Shown here piece after piece: positions 24,301 to 35,061 of a stretch of DNA of 64,000 nt. Made by a program: the position numbers and the translations under genes. The notes beneath the pieces are model-generated. The model was not told the origin of the DNA, ran no database searches, and was given only the letters and a program-made list of their open reading frames with translations. The DNA comes from Diphasiastrum complanatum (lineage: Eukaryota; Streptophyta; Lycopodiopsida; Lycopodiales; Lycopodiaceae), in contig CM055109.1 of assembly GCA_029204225.1 (NCBI GenBank), positions 5,399,053 to 5,463,052 on the forward strand. Direction: 5' to 3'. Position 1 is the first letter of the stretch; the number at the start of each line of letters is the position of its first letter.

Positions 24301-24970
24301 AATGCATTTTGATCACGTTCCGAAACAAGCATTCCAGAACAGTTTCAAGAAGGTGAAAAAAAACTTTAAAATACATCGCAAAAGTTCGTAAATTTTCAAT
24401 CAAATTATCAATGATCATTCACGCATGGTGTTTGATATTCTTACAGTCCAGACTCCAATTTATTATCATACTATACAATCATACACATTGAGCTGCCATA
24501 TAGAGTGACGAGTTATTCGATGACCACCTGCACTACATTTGCACCCCTACCTCGATGATTGTTGCATGTAGATGCTCATAAAAGAACACTCCTGACTCAA
24601 TAGAGCCAGATCCACACCCCTAAAAAATACAGTGCCCAAAGGACATGAAACCAAGATGCTGACAATAGGCCAATGCCTAATATCAATCCAACTATCAAAT
24701 AGAACACAATCATATGTGGCCCAAATATGTCATATGGGGCTGAGCTCTCCCAAGATGCATGCAAGCTCCTTCCTCAAACGGTGAGCGCACAGACCCTTGC
24801 AGGTGGGGGTTCTCCAAGTTGCATCACAAGTTGCCACGACAATCAATAGGCCCTCTCTCAACTGACTCCTCCAATGGAAATGCCTCTCCTATATATTTAT
24901 GGCCCTAATGCTACTGCTGATGGAGGCCATGATGGCCCTATCTCTCCAATGGAATCTGTGATGGGCCTAA
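24301..24970. other. non-coding intron sequence
   Basis: No gene seen. The stretch 24880-24960 holds GATGGAGGCCATGATGGCCC, related to the minisatellite at 29660-29790 on the far side of the LTR element. This suggests the element landed within or beside that sequence. Confidence 0.5.
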
Positions 24971-25411
24971 GTTATGGACTCGGCTCATAACATTCGCCGC
25001 GTCCATTTACATTTACTTTACTTTATGCATAAGCAAGGCTTGGGCCCTTTTTTACTCATTAGTGACACTTAGACTACATGGTTGGCCTTTGGCCTTATTA
25101 GTCATTATTAGGCCATTTGGACATATTACTGGAGAGTGGGGGCCTTCTTGGAGGGCGCACTATTTTCCCTCCCAGTTGGGCCCTAGCCACCGGAAGCTTC
25201 CTTTTAGGGCTTCTTCTTGGCTATAAGTAGGGAAACTGTGTCATTTGTTATTCAGCTAATGATATTGATCTCTCTCTCTAGTCTCCTTAATCTCTCTCTT
25301 TCCTGCTTTCTAGGGTTAAGTCTTGCTTATGTGCTGCTTTCATAGCTTAAGTCTTGCTTATGTGATGCTTTCATAGCTTAGCTCTAGATCAGTTGTGGCT
25401 CTAATCGTAAC
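24971..25411 (+). repeat. 5' LTR
   Basis: Matches 29144-29580 with few differences. It carries a TATA-like GGCTATAAGTAGGG at about 25220 and a CT-rich downstream region, as expected for the element's promoter. An internal pair of AAGTCTTGCTTATGTG copies lies at 25318-25365. Confidence 0.9.
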
Positions 25412-25412
25412 T

Positions 25413-25424
25413 TGGTATCAAAGC
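25413..25424 (+). promoter_or_regulatory. primer-binding site, tRNA-iMet type
   Basis: TGGTATCAAAGC two bases after the LTR end; the consensus is TGGTATCAGAGC, with one mismatch. It would prime minus-strand cDNA synthesis. Confidence 0.85.
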
Positions 25425-25449
25425 ACTTTCCTATGCACTACTTTTTCAG

Positions 25450-26130
25450 ATTTAGTAGAGGTTGTCCAGCGCCCTACTAACCCATCACTTTCGTCGATTT
25501 TTTCATCAGCTTTCCATCGTTTTTCCAGATTTGGTAGAGGCTGGCCAACGCCCTACGACCTTGTCACTTTCGTTTTGCTGCCCATTTCGTGGCTTGATTA
25601 GAGGCTGTCCAGCGCCCTACTTCATCACCATTTTCAGCGGTTTTCTCCATTTTTTTTCAGGTTATGTGCGGATTTTGGTAGCTACTGCCCAGCGCCCTAC
25701 TACCTTGCCACGGATTTCTCCACCGATTTGCTGTCCATTTTGCTGATTGTTTGGAGGCTGTTCAGCGCCCTACTTCATCTTTTCCATCATGTTGCAGGAC
25801 ATTTGTGGATCTTACTAGCTGCTGCCCAGCACCCATTTTCAGCTTGGATCTTCAGCTCTCTCTCTCTCTTTAGCCTCCTATCCAAAAATCACCCAATTCC
25901 GTAATCGTTTGCTATTCCAACTTGCCAAAATCCTGCAATTTGTTCATCGCTGCCCCAGCCCTTCCGACTTGTCACTTTCGCCTTTTATTTTATCCATTTC
26001 CAGCCATCTTTCACAGTTTATCAAAAGGCTCTCCATCGCCCATCCTCAACCACATTTCACGGAATTCCGATTCCGTTTGATATTCCAATTAGACATTTCC
26101 CTCCTAGCTGTCCAGTGCATTTTTACAGCC
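25450..26130 (+). repeat. leader repeat array with GTCCAGCGCCCTAC core
   Basis: The word GTCCAGCGCCCTACT recurs with variations at about 25463, 25548, 25608, 25690, 25763, 25828 and, more decayed, 25950-26115. The spacing is about 60-85 bp and each copy is preceded by a GTAGAGGCTG or GCTGCTGCC block. The array lies between the primer site and gag, i.e. in the packaged leader of the element. Confidence 0.75.
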
Positions 26131-26259
26131 TTCATTTTCACTTTTTCCATTTGCTGATTGCTGCCCTTTCTTAGTTGTGATAATATTGGTTTTAATAGAC
26201 TAATTTGGGGTGACGACAAGAGTCCGCTCCCTCAAGTTTTCGTCTATTCCTTCCACTAT

Positions 26260-27046
26260 CATTATGGCACATTCACCTACCCTGAGTGAAACTGTTCAGG
26301 AAAACTTATCCGATCAATTTCGGCGCATGGATGAAATCCTTTTTGGCCTCGTTCTTCGCTTCGATACAGTTATGACCGGCTTTCCTACTATGCAATCACA
26401 TATTGATTCTTTACAGCCTCATGGTCCTGGAAAAAGCTCCTGTCTTTCCTTCATTTGGGACTCCCCTCCATTTGGATTTCCATCTTCTTCTGCTAGTCAG
26501 CCTAGTGGTGGACCGTTCATTCCACCTAACCCACCTCCTGGTTTCTTTCCACGTCCCAGCCTCTCAGTGTTGAGGTTGCTCGTTCCCATTCTTTTCCCAA
26601 TCCTCAGATGATTCAGGGCTTGGATTATCGCATTGGTGATTTTTTTGGTCAGGCAGATTTCTACATCATTTCTCTGAAGCACTATGACATTATTTTTGGT
26701 GCAGCCTGGTTCTCTTCACTTGGTACTGTTGTTGTGGATCTCTCTCAGCACACCTTCCTTTACTCATGCTGGTCAGCATCATTCACTTGTTGGTACTAAT
26801 TCCCAGGGTGACTATCAATTGGTTACCGGGAAGCAGTTTATGCGTAGCCTGCCAAAGGCTCAGGATGCAGCTCTTCTTTCCATTCAGAGTACATCAATTG
26901 CTGCTTCACTTTCACCATTCGTGGGTCCTCTTCCTCAGGTTGATGCTCCTTCGGATTTACAGGTTGTTGTTGTGTGCCTTGTGCCTATATGCCTTGATTC
27001 ACAAATATTGTATTCAGTGGTCATTCCTGGTTTCATTGATATTTAG
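26260..27046 (+). pseudogene. gag-like and protease-end remnant
   Basis: 26264-26611 starts MAHSPTLSETVQENLSDQF and has a helical segment then a Pro-rich tail (PPNPPPGFFPRP), like a short gag. 26608-26760 in another frame reads DYRIGDFFGQADFYIISLKH, YDIIFGAAWFSSLG and VVVDLSQHTF, which fits the C-terminal half of a retropepsin (the D-x-I-x-G-x-x-W block). The catalytic DSG triad itself was not seen. One more frameshift leads to LVTGKQFMRSLPKAQDAAL until a stop at 27046. A live relative would encode capsid and protease. Confidence 0.65.
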
Positions 27047-29051
27047 GCCGTATACCTTGGTGGTATTTCTACTATTGCTTTTGCGCATACCTCAAATAGC
27101 CCTCCTGGTTCGATGCTTGGTGCAGTATCTTCTCCATTGGTCTCTATATCTCCATCTCTTGAGTCCGCTATGGCTGATGTTCCTGCTGATTTCTATGGGG
27201 TTCTTCACGGGGTCCACGTTTGATGGTTCCCTCGCTATTGGTGATCAGGTTGTATCTTCTTTCGCTTTACTCCATGGATCTCTGCTTGAGGTTTGTGAAC
27301 CACCTCATGATATTTCTACGGTTCCTTATATGATTCTTGCGCCTTTGGCCCTTACCGTTACACATTTTCCATCCGAGGATATTTGCGAGATGGTCACTAT
27401 TACTTATCTAGGGTATTTATATGTTGGGATCTTTCTGGATGAGTATACGGGCATCCTTCAGTCTCCTTGTGTTTCTACATATAGGTTTGCTGCAGTCCAT
27501 TCCGATGCTATGGATATATGGCATTCCTGGTTATTACGTATAGCTTGGTTTCCATTTGGACCTGTTGATTGGTGCTGGTTTTTCCATATTACTGATCGCC
27601 TATGGTGCGGATATCTCTATGATTATGCATGTGGCTCTCTATCTATTCCTTGGATTGTTGCTCATTGTCAGGCTTGGCATATCTTGATGGCTTGGGTTAT
27701 TGCCTCCATTCCAGCTATTGTTTGTCCAGGTGATCGTCAGATTCCTCGTCATTTCAGTTTGCTCCATATCGCTTGGTCTCCGATGCTGAGTTGCCACTTT
27801 GTTCTGGTTTTCCGAGGCCATCAGATTACCTTGAGAGAGTTCCTTCTCCTCTCTTGGATAGTTTTTGGGGACGTTGCCGCCATATACTTCAATATTGCTC
27901 ACATGTGCTTTGATACTCATTCCCAGCTACACGTGGATATTGATCCGATGCTTGCTACTGATGTTGGAGATCCTGTTCCTCGTTCCAGTGCATTTCTTCT
28001 ATTCCTCACTTGTGCGCCTGGTGTGTACTTTGGGATTACACTTGCGGCCAGTTCCGATGGGTCATCCGATTCTCCATCCGTTTTTGGTGTATCCTATGAT
28101 GGATTGGTATGTCCACATGAGGTCTTTCTGGATGAGTTTTTCGGCTACAGTTTTTCAATTGAGGCCTCTACTATTTCTAGATTTGTTGCTATTGTTTTTA
28201 TGCATCATGCCTTTTAAAATGATGCATTGATTTCTTGGACCTTCTTGAGCTTTTGGCATGCTGCTCTTCTCGTGATAGGGGCCTTGAAGGTACCATGTGC
28301 CATTGCTACTTCTCATTCATGGGCCTTATGGATACCTTGGGCTTTTGACCATGCTGGTGCACATTTCTCCATTTTACCTATCCTTTGTCAGGATGATCTC
28401 TTTATGATCCATGTTTCCTGGCATATCGCTTGCTTTTCCATGCTACTACAGCGTGCCTGTCATCCTGCTTATGTTCCTACTCCTTGGTGCTGGTCTTCCG
28501 ATGCTGTTATCTTTTCTTGGGGCACCTATATCACTAAGTTTGCACATATGGTTGATGGCTACATGTATGATGTGGCTATTCGCGATGAGTGTCCATCTCT
28601 TTTCCAGTTTTCTTATTGGCTTCCCGTTGCTAATGCAGTTCTACCTTCTCGGGCTTTTTGGATACCTTGGTATGATGTCCCTATCTTTTGGGCTGATCCT
28701 CTACTATCTTGGGCATTACGGATACCTTGGCATTCCTGGTTGCTGCTTGATCTTCTTCTGGTTCCTTGGCATTCTTGGTTGTTCCATATTGCTTGGTTTC
28801 AGATGACGCGGCCGAGATGTTCCCTTCGTCACCGTGATGTTGATCCTGAGCTGTTCCCTTTCTTACCAGCTGCCATTCACCAGGTTCGCCTTCACCATAG
28901 TCGCTGTTGCTGGCAGATTCAGCTTTTGGTCCAGATCGATGGTCGTCCTGTTGAGGAGGCCACATGGGAGCCTATTGATGTCTTTTATCATACACCATCA
29001 CTTGCGAATCAGGATCGTGCTCCTCCTGCACTTGTTGATTCCTCTACATAA
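26766..29051 (+). CDS. long Trp-rich open frames of unknown nature inside LTR element
   Basis: Two adjacent open frames (26766-28217, 483 codons; 28227-29051, 274 codons) fill the space where pol should be. The residues are hydrophobic and Trp-rich, with recurring pieces such as WHSWLL, RIAWF, RIPWHSW and WIPW. The underlying DNA repeats TTGGATACCTTGG and TTGGCATTCCTGGTT. The last 80 residues of the second frame include LLVQIDGRPVEEATWEP, which resembles the end of a gypsy chromodomain and may be genuine. The rest has no motif I recognise. The strand is poor in A, which lowers stop frequency, so the long frames may be a composition effect. Confidence 0.35.
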
Positions 29052-29143
29052 GATGTTGCTCTAGTTGTTGATGCACCAGGACTTGCTGTTGTTTGATCCA
29101 GTTTCTTTTTTGCAGTTGGGTCTTTTTTTTGGTGTCGAGGAGA

Positions 29144-29580
29144 GTTATGGACTCGGCTCATTACATTCACCGCGTCCATTTACATTTACTTTACTTTATG
29201 CATAAGCAAGCCTTGGGCCCTTTTTTATTCATTAGTGACACTTAGACTATATGGTTGGCCTTTGGCCTTATTATTCATTATTAGGCCATTTGGACATATT
29301 ACTGGAGAGTGGGGGCCTTCTTGGAGGGCGCACTATTTTCCCTCCCATTTTCCCTAGCCACCGGAAGCTTCCTGTTAGGGCTTCCTCTTGGCTATAAGTA
29401 GGGAAACTGTGTCATTTGTTATTCAGCTGATGATATTGATCTCTCTCTAGTCTCCTTAATCTCTCTCTTTCCTGCTTTCTAGGGTTAAGTCTTGCTTATG
29501 TGCTGCTTTCATAGCTTAAGTCTTGCTTATGTGATGCTTTCATAGCTTAGCTCTAGATCAGTTGTGGCTCTATTCGTAAC
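29144..29580 (+). repeat. 3' LTR
   Basis: Partner of 24971-25411; differs by scattered substitutions and small indels (for example TTCCC in place of CAGTTGGGCCC near 29340). It contains the TATA-like GGCTATAAGTAGGG at about 29390. Confidence 0.9.
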
Positions 29581-29659
29581 TCCCTACCACTACTAAACCA
29601 AGTCGTGATGCCCTACGACTGATGGAGGTTCACACGATCTGTCCCACCTCTGCCAATGA

Positions 29660-29790
29660 AGTCCATGATGGCCCTACTACTGATGAGCTAGGTCATGATG
29701 GCCCCACCGCTGATGAACTAGGCCATGATGGCCCCGCTGCTGCTATTAATGAACTAGGTCGTGATGGCCATGTGGCTGATGGTGAAATTT
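29660..29790 (+). repeat. minisatellite, 30-33 bp unit
   Basis: Four imperfect units built around CATGATGGCCCTAC or CATGATGGCCCCGC and GATGAACTAGG. In one frame each unit reads as HDGPTADELG. Related words occur at 24880-24960, left of the LTR element. Confidence 0.8.
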
Positions 29791-29888
29791 TCAGCACCCA
29801 TTTTGAGTCTTTTCTTCACCAATGTTTTCTTTGCTTTTTTTGGATGCTATAGTGTATTATTTTGAGTGAATTTTGATGCTAGTATTGG

Positions 29889-32480
29889 TTGTAGGGTTGC
29901 CAGAGAGAGACAGAAAGAAAGAAAGAAAGCTTTATTAATGTCTTTTCCATGCCAAAAGGCATATAAGACCAAAAGGAGTGTCAATGTATGTGATAACCAT
30001 GGGAGCGTATATAAGCGTCTCCAAGAAAAAAAAAACTATGCATAAAAGAGAAATGAGTAATATAACTGTAAACTACAAACTGCCAACTGTCCATAAGTGG
30101 GAGCAAGAGCTGCCAGGAGTAGAGTAGAGTAGAGTAGTATCAGATAGTGTCATATAGTGCTGCTGCTGAAAAAAGACGTAATACGAGCTGTATTAGGAGG
30201 TATGGACCGTCGCTGACGTCGTCTAGGAGGGCGAAAACTGTGTACTCTCGTAACAAGGCGAGAATGTGAACTGCTGCATGACTATGAGTGATACACTGTC
30301 TCTGACACCGGTGAGGTGGTATGTCATCGTCATCGTCGTCAGGACGTGTCCGTCTCCTGGTGAAGAAACACGTAATCTGAGCCTGAGAGCTAGGATGTGG
30401 CTGGTGAGCTGTCTGGTACATATCCCGGCGCAGCAAGACCATCTCTCGTATCATAAGTGCAACACAGCGAGAGTCCTCATATCCCATCAGTGCTCTGAGT
30501 GTAGTAGGCATGTCACGGAATAAACAATGATATCTCTCTCTAATCTCATAATATATGGGGCATCTGAAGATGAAATGCTCCTTGGACTCTATCTCATGTA
30601 GGGGACACAGCAGGCATAGTCTCTCCTCTCGTGGTGTACCCTGGAATCTACCTGTCTCAATAGCCAACTGATGTGAGGAAACTTTGAACTATCCCAAAGT
30701 GAAACGGAGACCGTGTGATAGTCCAGAAGACAAATAGCGTAAAACTGGAAGACCAGTAAACCTTTTCTTTCCTGTGTCTAGCTTCCTCGATGATGGTTCA
30801 GAGTGTGAATATGTGATATGTAGTGGAATAATGAGCGCGGAACCCTGCCTGACCCAAAGCATGTAATCTCCTGGACTCTGCTTCTGAGCTAACTGCAGAC
30901 TGGAGGATGACGCCATATATCTTCGCGAGGACATGTCCAATCATAATAGTGCGGTAATTACCAGGTACCATGGGGTCACCGTTTTTATGGATAGGATGTA
31001 TGATGTTGGTGCACCAAGAGGATGGGAAGCCCTCAACAACAGCATGGTTAAGGAGAGTGGATAATGTAGGGGCAAGGGTATCGAGGGCGTGAATCAGTAG
31101 CTCAAACTCAAGATCTTCAATGTCTCTGGTGCGGTGGGTTTTTAGCTTTTTGATTGCTGCCCGAACCAAGTCCGGGGTGAAGAAGGTGAAGTCTGAAGGT
31201 CGAGGAGAGATGGAGATGGGCGTATCAATGGGTATTGTGTAAAGCTGGGTAGCATAGTCAGTCCAAATATGTAAATCGTCCAGGAGAGGGGGACGGGCAC
31301 AAGGGATAAACTCATGCCAAAAGGCACCAGAGGAGGAGCTGTGAAGGAGGTTCACAAGACGGTTTCCTTCGAAGTCGTCATAGGCACGTTTTTTGCAACG
31401 GAGTGTGCGGTTGTACAATTGTCGTGAAGAGCGGAGGAGATGGCGTTCGTGGAAACGAGCATGTGTGACAGAGTGGTGAAGGGATCGGCATTCCGCGTCA
31501 TACCACGGCGGGTGGAAAGGTCGGGATGATCGTGGATGGACTGGTTGGTGTTTATGAGGTTTAGAGGGGAAAGCCAAAGTAGCCGCAGAGTGGAGACAGG
31601 TGGTGAGGAAGGCGGCTTGTGATTCCAGTGATTCACTGTGTGGAAAAGAGTGAAGTAAGGAGGTGAGGGATTCCTGGTAGAGTAGGATAGAGAGGGGATG
31701 GAAGGTGTATTTGGGTGCACGGGGAAGGATGGTGGACTGGTGTTGAAGTTGTGGTGGTGGAAGGTGGCCAGTAGCGAAGGATAGGAACGAATGATCAGAG
31801 AGGGTGGTATGGGAGATACGGAAGCTGTGAATGAGAGGAATGGATGACGGTGACCCCATGAGGTAATCAACCACACTATGACCGCCACTGTGAGGGTGAC
31901 ACGTATAGCTGCCAGAGTTAGGCCAGTGAGGTAGGCCATTATAAATGGCTAACTCATGTGCCTCACCAAACTGCAACAGGTACTCACCATATGAAGTAAT
32001 AGGTCCCGGTCCATCATCGGAGATCCTGGTGATCCCCAAGCTGTCACTATCCAAGGCATGAACTCGCAACTGATCTGTAGCATCATGGAACTGTCTGTCG
32101 TGAAGTTGTCCGGGCATTAAAATCCCCAATGAGGAAAATATGCCCCTGCTCTACAAATCTGATGATATCCACTGAAAGGTCCAAGTAAGGTGAGCCAACA
32201 CCCTCAGCAAAGCAGGAGGACTCTGGAGAAAAATAGCAGGCAGCAATGAAGACGTCCCTGTCCAAACCAATCGCTCATCCTGTGATACGAAGCCAAATAT
32301 ACCGTGCATGCTCATCATGCTTGACGAACTCAAACATCTGATGAAGGGACTCTCTGTAGAGACAAGCCACTCCTCCCAAACCATGGCCACTGGCTGATCT
32401 AGTCTCAGATCTGTATACTGATTCCCATCTGTAGAAGGGCGAAGGGGTAGGACTGTCCTACGGGCAGCACGAGGAGGGGC
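29889..32480 (-). mobile_element. internally deleted L1-type LINE in MED8 intron 2
   Basis: A minus-strand non-LTR element in the same orientation as MED8. The 3' end near 29889-29935 is a (CTTT)n tract next to AATAAAG; the 5' end lies near 32480, just inside a GA microsatellite. It contains endonuclease, the start of RT and a zinc-finger-like tail. The RT palm and thumb (about 300-400 residues in this family) have been deleted at about 30800. Confidence 0.82.
30200..32480 (-). pseudogene. LINE ORF2: endonuclease, RT start, zinc tail
   Basis: Right to left: endonuclease from about 32450 with VFIAACYFSPESSCFAEG, GHIFLIGDFNARTTSRQ (32270-32090) and, in the open 443-codon frame 30798-32129, GGHSVVDYLMGS and TLSDHSFLSF. 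Asn and Asp of GDFNAR and the SDH motif are catalytic in this nuclease family. Next come HPPWYDAECR and the RT opening KNGDPMVPGNYRTIMIGH with LGQAGFRAHYST. At about 30800 the frame jumps to GLSHGLRFTLG and ETGRFQGTPREE, then the tail CLLCPLHEIESKEHFIFRCP and YEIRERYHCLFRD. The FADD-type catalytic box is missing. Frameshifts occur near 32100 and 30750. It cannot be active. Confidence 0.85.
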
Positions 32481-32629
32481 CATCGTTGGCCAGAGAGAGA
32501 GAGGTCTGGCAGCGATGGAGAGAGGTGGCTGGCAGCGATGGATGAAGGGCTGGCAGCGATGGACAGGTGGACAGCAGGGTGAAGGCAGCGATGGACAGTG
32601 GAGGTGGAGGATCAGCAAGGGGGAGCCAC

Positions 32630-32633
<4 letters not shown>

Positions 32634-32676
<43 letters not shown>
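32634..32676. repeat. (GA)n microsatellite
   Basis: About 43 bp of GA directly upstream of the LINE endonuclease start. Confidence 0.97.
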
Positions 32677-32677
<1 letters not shown>

Positions 32678-32679
32678 AA

Positions 32680-34936
32680 TTGCATATTCCCAAGCCTCTT
32701 TTGGCATAAGTGGTCACTATGAGCATTCATGTGGTTAATGTGCATGAGGCCCTTTTCATTGTTTTTTCTAGGTGTAGGGTTTAGGGATTTAGGGTGCATC
32801 CATTGGCATTACCGTTTAGGGTTGGAAGCTTTTGAGGTGTGTTAGCTCCTTTTTCACCTATCCACTTTAAATGCACCTTCTAGCATTAGTTGGTCTCCAC
32901 ACACTCACTTTTTCCATCATCTATGTGCTACAATCAGCTTCTATAGATCACTACCTTGGCATAGAGTGCTCAACATCTCCTATTACTCTCTTCACAACCT
33001 CAAGATCTCCAAGAAAAGTGCACCCAACATTCACATTCCAAGGCAATTACATAAAAAATTTCCAATTTTTGTTTTCATCAACATTTTGGCATTTCGAACG
33101 TTGTTCTAGAATGCTAAGCACCTGCAACGTCATTCTAACGCAACATAGCATGCAATTAAAAAGTCAAAGGACCTAATATCAAAACAATAACATAGGATTC
33201 AATAAACAAAAGTTCTTAGCCAACCAGCACTGCTTAAGCCTCATCAGTACCCAAGCATAACTTGTTATGTGGGTTCCAAAAGAATTTGGATGCAGTTGGG
33301 TAGACCCAATCTTGACCGAGGAGTAAATGACTCTCCATTGATCAAATTGATTCTCATGACATGGGCATTGACTGATTCCTCTTCAAATCGATATCTTCAA
33401 TTGACTTTGACCCCTTAGGTTCAACATTCATGAAGTATTGGACAAGGGCTATGTGAGATTGATGGGATCCACACCTTTTGTCCACCTATGAAATTTTTTG
33501 CATATCTGAAAGAGATAGGAGGGAAGAAACTTGCTCATCTATTAGGGCTGAAACGCATGGTAAATATCTAGATAATAAGATTGATGTTGGACGATTTATA
33601 AGGTTATGAAAATCCACCCTTGTTCTTAGGGGGTGACTACATGCTGATCCAAAAATCTCCAAAATCGTAGATCTGTGCGCAAATAGCCAAATTTTGAAGT
33701 TGGCAATTTGACCATATTTCAGAATTTTCAGGGTCACGCATTTACAAGAGTTCTTAAGCACAAAAGGGCCCTATAAGAAATACTTGTAAAATGGAAGAAT
33801 TCGTCAAAATTAGAAAAATAAATACAAGAAGTGCATATCCACAATGATTACAATGCTAAACCGTTATGGTTACAACTATCTTTACAGTCATGGTTAACCA
33901 AGGTTTCCCTTGGCAGAAATCATCTCTCAAGAGAAAAGGGAGATGGGCAAATAGTGAAAAAGAAGAACGCCAACTACATTACACAGATTGAGCAAGCTCA
34001 ATAGAATGAGCGCTCGTAAAAAAATCGGATCAAAGACGCATACAAAAAAATGCTACATTTTGGCCAACACTTTACCAAGAATGGAAAAAGAGATCAGCAT
34101 GAAGCCTAAGATCATATTCCAAAAATAGATCAACGTGAAGAATAAGTTCAAAGTGACTCCAACCAATAATCATTTACCAAAGTCTGAAAGCACACTTTTA
34201 TTGTCAATCTATTTATATCAACAAAAACCTTCATTGCATATTTCAGTTGGAAGTAGAAGTACAATCAAGCAAAGGAAGGTCCACAATGGTGATTGCCCCG
34301 AGCTTTTCACATAATGGTTTGAAGATCCTTGAAAGAGATGGACAAAGTAGTTTATCAATGAACAAGTTGAATAGAACAAGAATAGAAGGAGCACAACCTC
34401 AAATTAGAGAAAAACAATGAAAAGGAGTTTAACGTTTTGCACAGGTCCATGACCACTCAAATAACTATAAGCAATGTGCATACGGTCTAACAAAGGTTCC
34501 TCACTTTCGCACTCTTCAAACTGGCAATGATTGAAGATAACAAACATTAACATTTTTTGTTTACAAAGAAAAGAGAATCCTCAAAACAATTCAATAAGAG
34601 TAACAAGACTTTGGAATATTAGCAAACAATCATGTTCTCATACCTTAAAAACATCTTTAAATAGTAACAATTTTATCAACGGTGCCCCTGATCTATAATA
34701 AATAGTCCATATCTTTCTTCCAAATAGAAAATCAGCTACATTCACGCACAGAGCTAATTTGAGATCTTTGTGTCAATTGATTTCCGAATTCAAACCAAGC
34801 TCACAAATTTATTATGAGGTCAAATATGAGCATTTGGTCTTTGACTTGAAATAACTGAATGAAAGTTTCACGATCAGTAAAAGATACATATAGTATATCC
34901 TGTCAATGTGATTAAAAAGGAACTAGAAATACTCAC
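32680..34936. other. MED8 intron 2, 5' part, no gene seen
   Basis: AT-rich, with stops in all frames. A few GTTCTAGAA words near 33100 resemble those near 24290, but no element could be delimited. Confidence 0.5.
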
Positions 34937-35061
34937 TTGGAGCATTTTCCACATTAACACTCTTGGGATAAGCCACAAACACTTTCAGCATAGGCTTGAT
35001 GTCCTCGACTAGATTTAGAAGCTCCATATTGACAATCGCAAATTGCCCCAGTACTTCAGAC
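34937..35061 (-). CDS. MED8: MED8 exon 2
   Basis: A 125-bp exon. With TG from exon 1 it reads WSEVLGQFAIVNMELLNLVE, then DIKPMLKVFVAYPKSVNVEN and AP. The W-x-x-x-LGQ-x-x-x-VN-x-EL-x-N-x-VE-x-I block is a conserved MED8 helix. The acceptor is ATCCATCAG (35062-35070) and the donor CCAA|GTGAGT (34936). It was too short to stand out as an open frame and was found by looking for the expected continuation. Confidence 0.92.

Larger units (their letters stand above)
24971..29580 (+). mobile_element. LTR retrotransposon lacking visible RT and integrase
   Basis: Direct repeats of about 440 bp (24971-25411 and 29144-29580) begin GTTATGGACTCGG and end CGTAAC. The first is followed at once by TGGTATCAAAGC, a primer-binding site for initiator tRNA-Met. 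A purine-rich GAGGAGAG precedes the second. Inside are a repeat-rich leader, a gag-like frame, a protease end and a chromodomain-like tail, but the roughly 1.7 kb where RT, RNase H and integrase should be shows none of their motifs. It is probably a non-autonomous derivative of a gypsy element, complemented in trans. Confidence 0.85.

Noticed and set aside
27639-27920. Minus-strand frame in the LTR element as a hidden gene
   Set aside because: Polar low-complexity content and no motif; an antisense shadow of the long plus-strand frame.
31352-31939. 195-codon Ser/Pro/Thr-rich minus-strand frame
   Set aside because: It overlaps the LINE ORF2 frame, which carries the endonuclease motifs; this one is a shadow.
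32515-32709. Plus-strand frame with Trp-Gln-Arg repeats near the GA microsatellite
   Set aside because: Opposite-strand shadow of short GGCAGCGATGGA repeats and the microsatellite.
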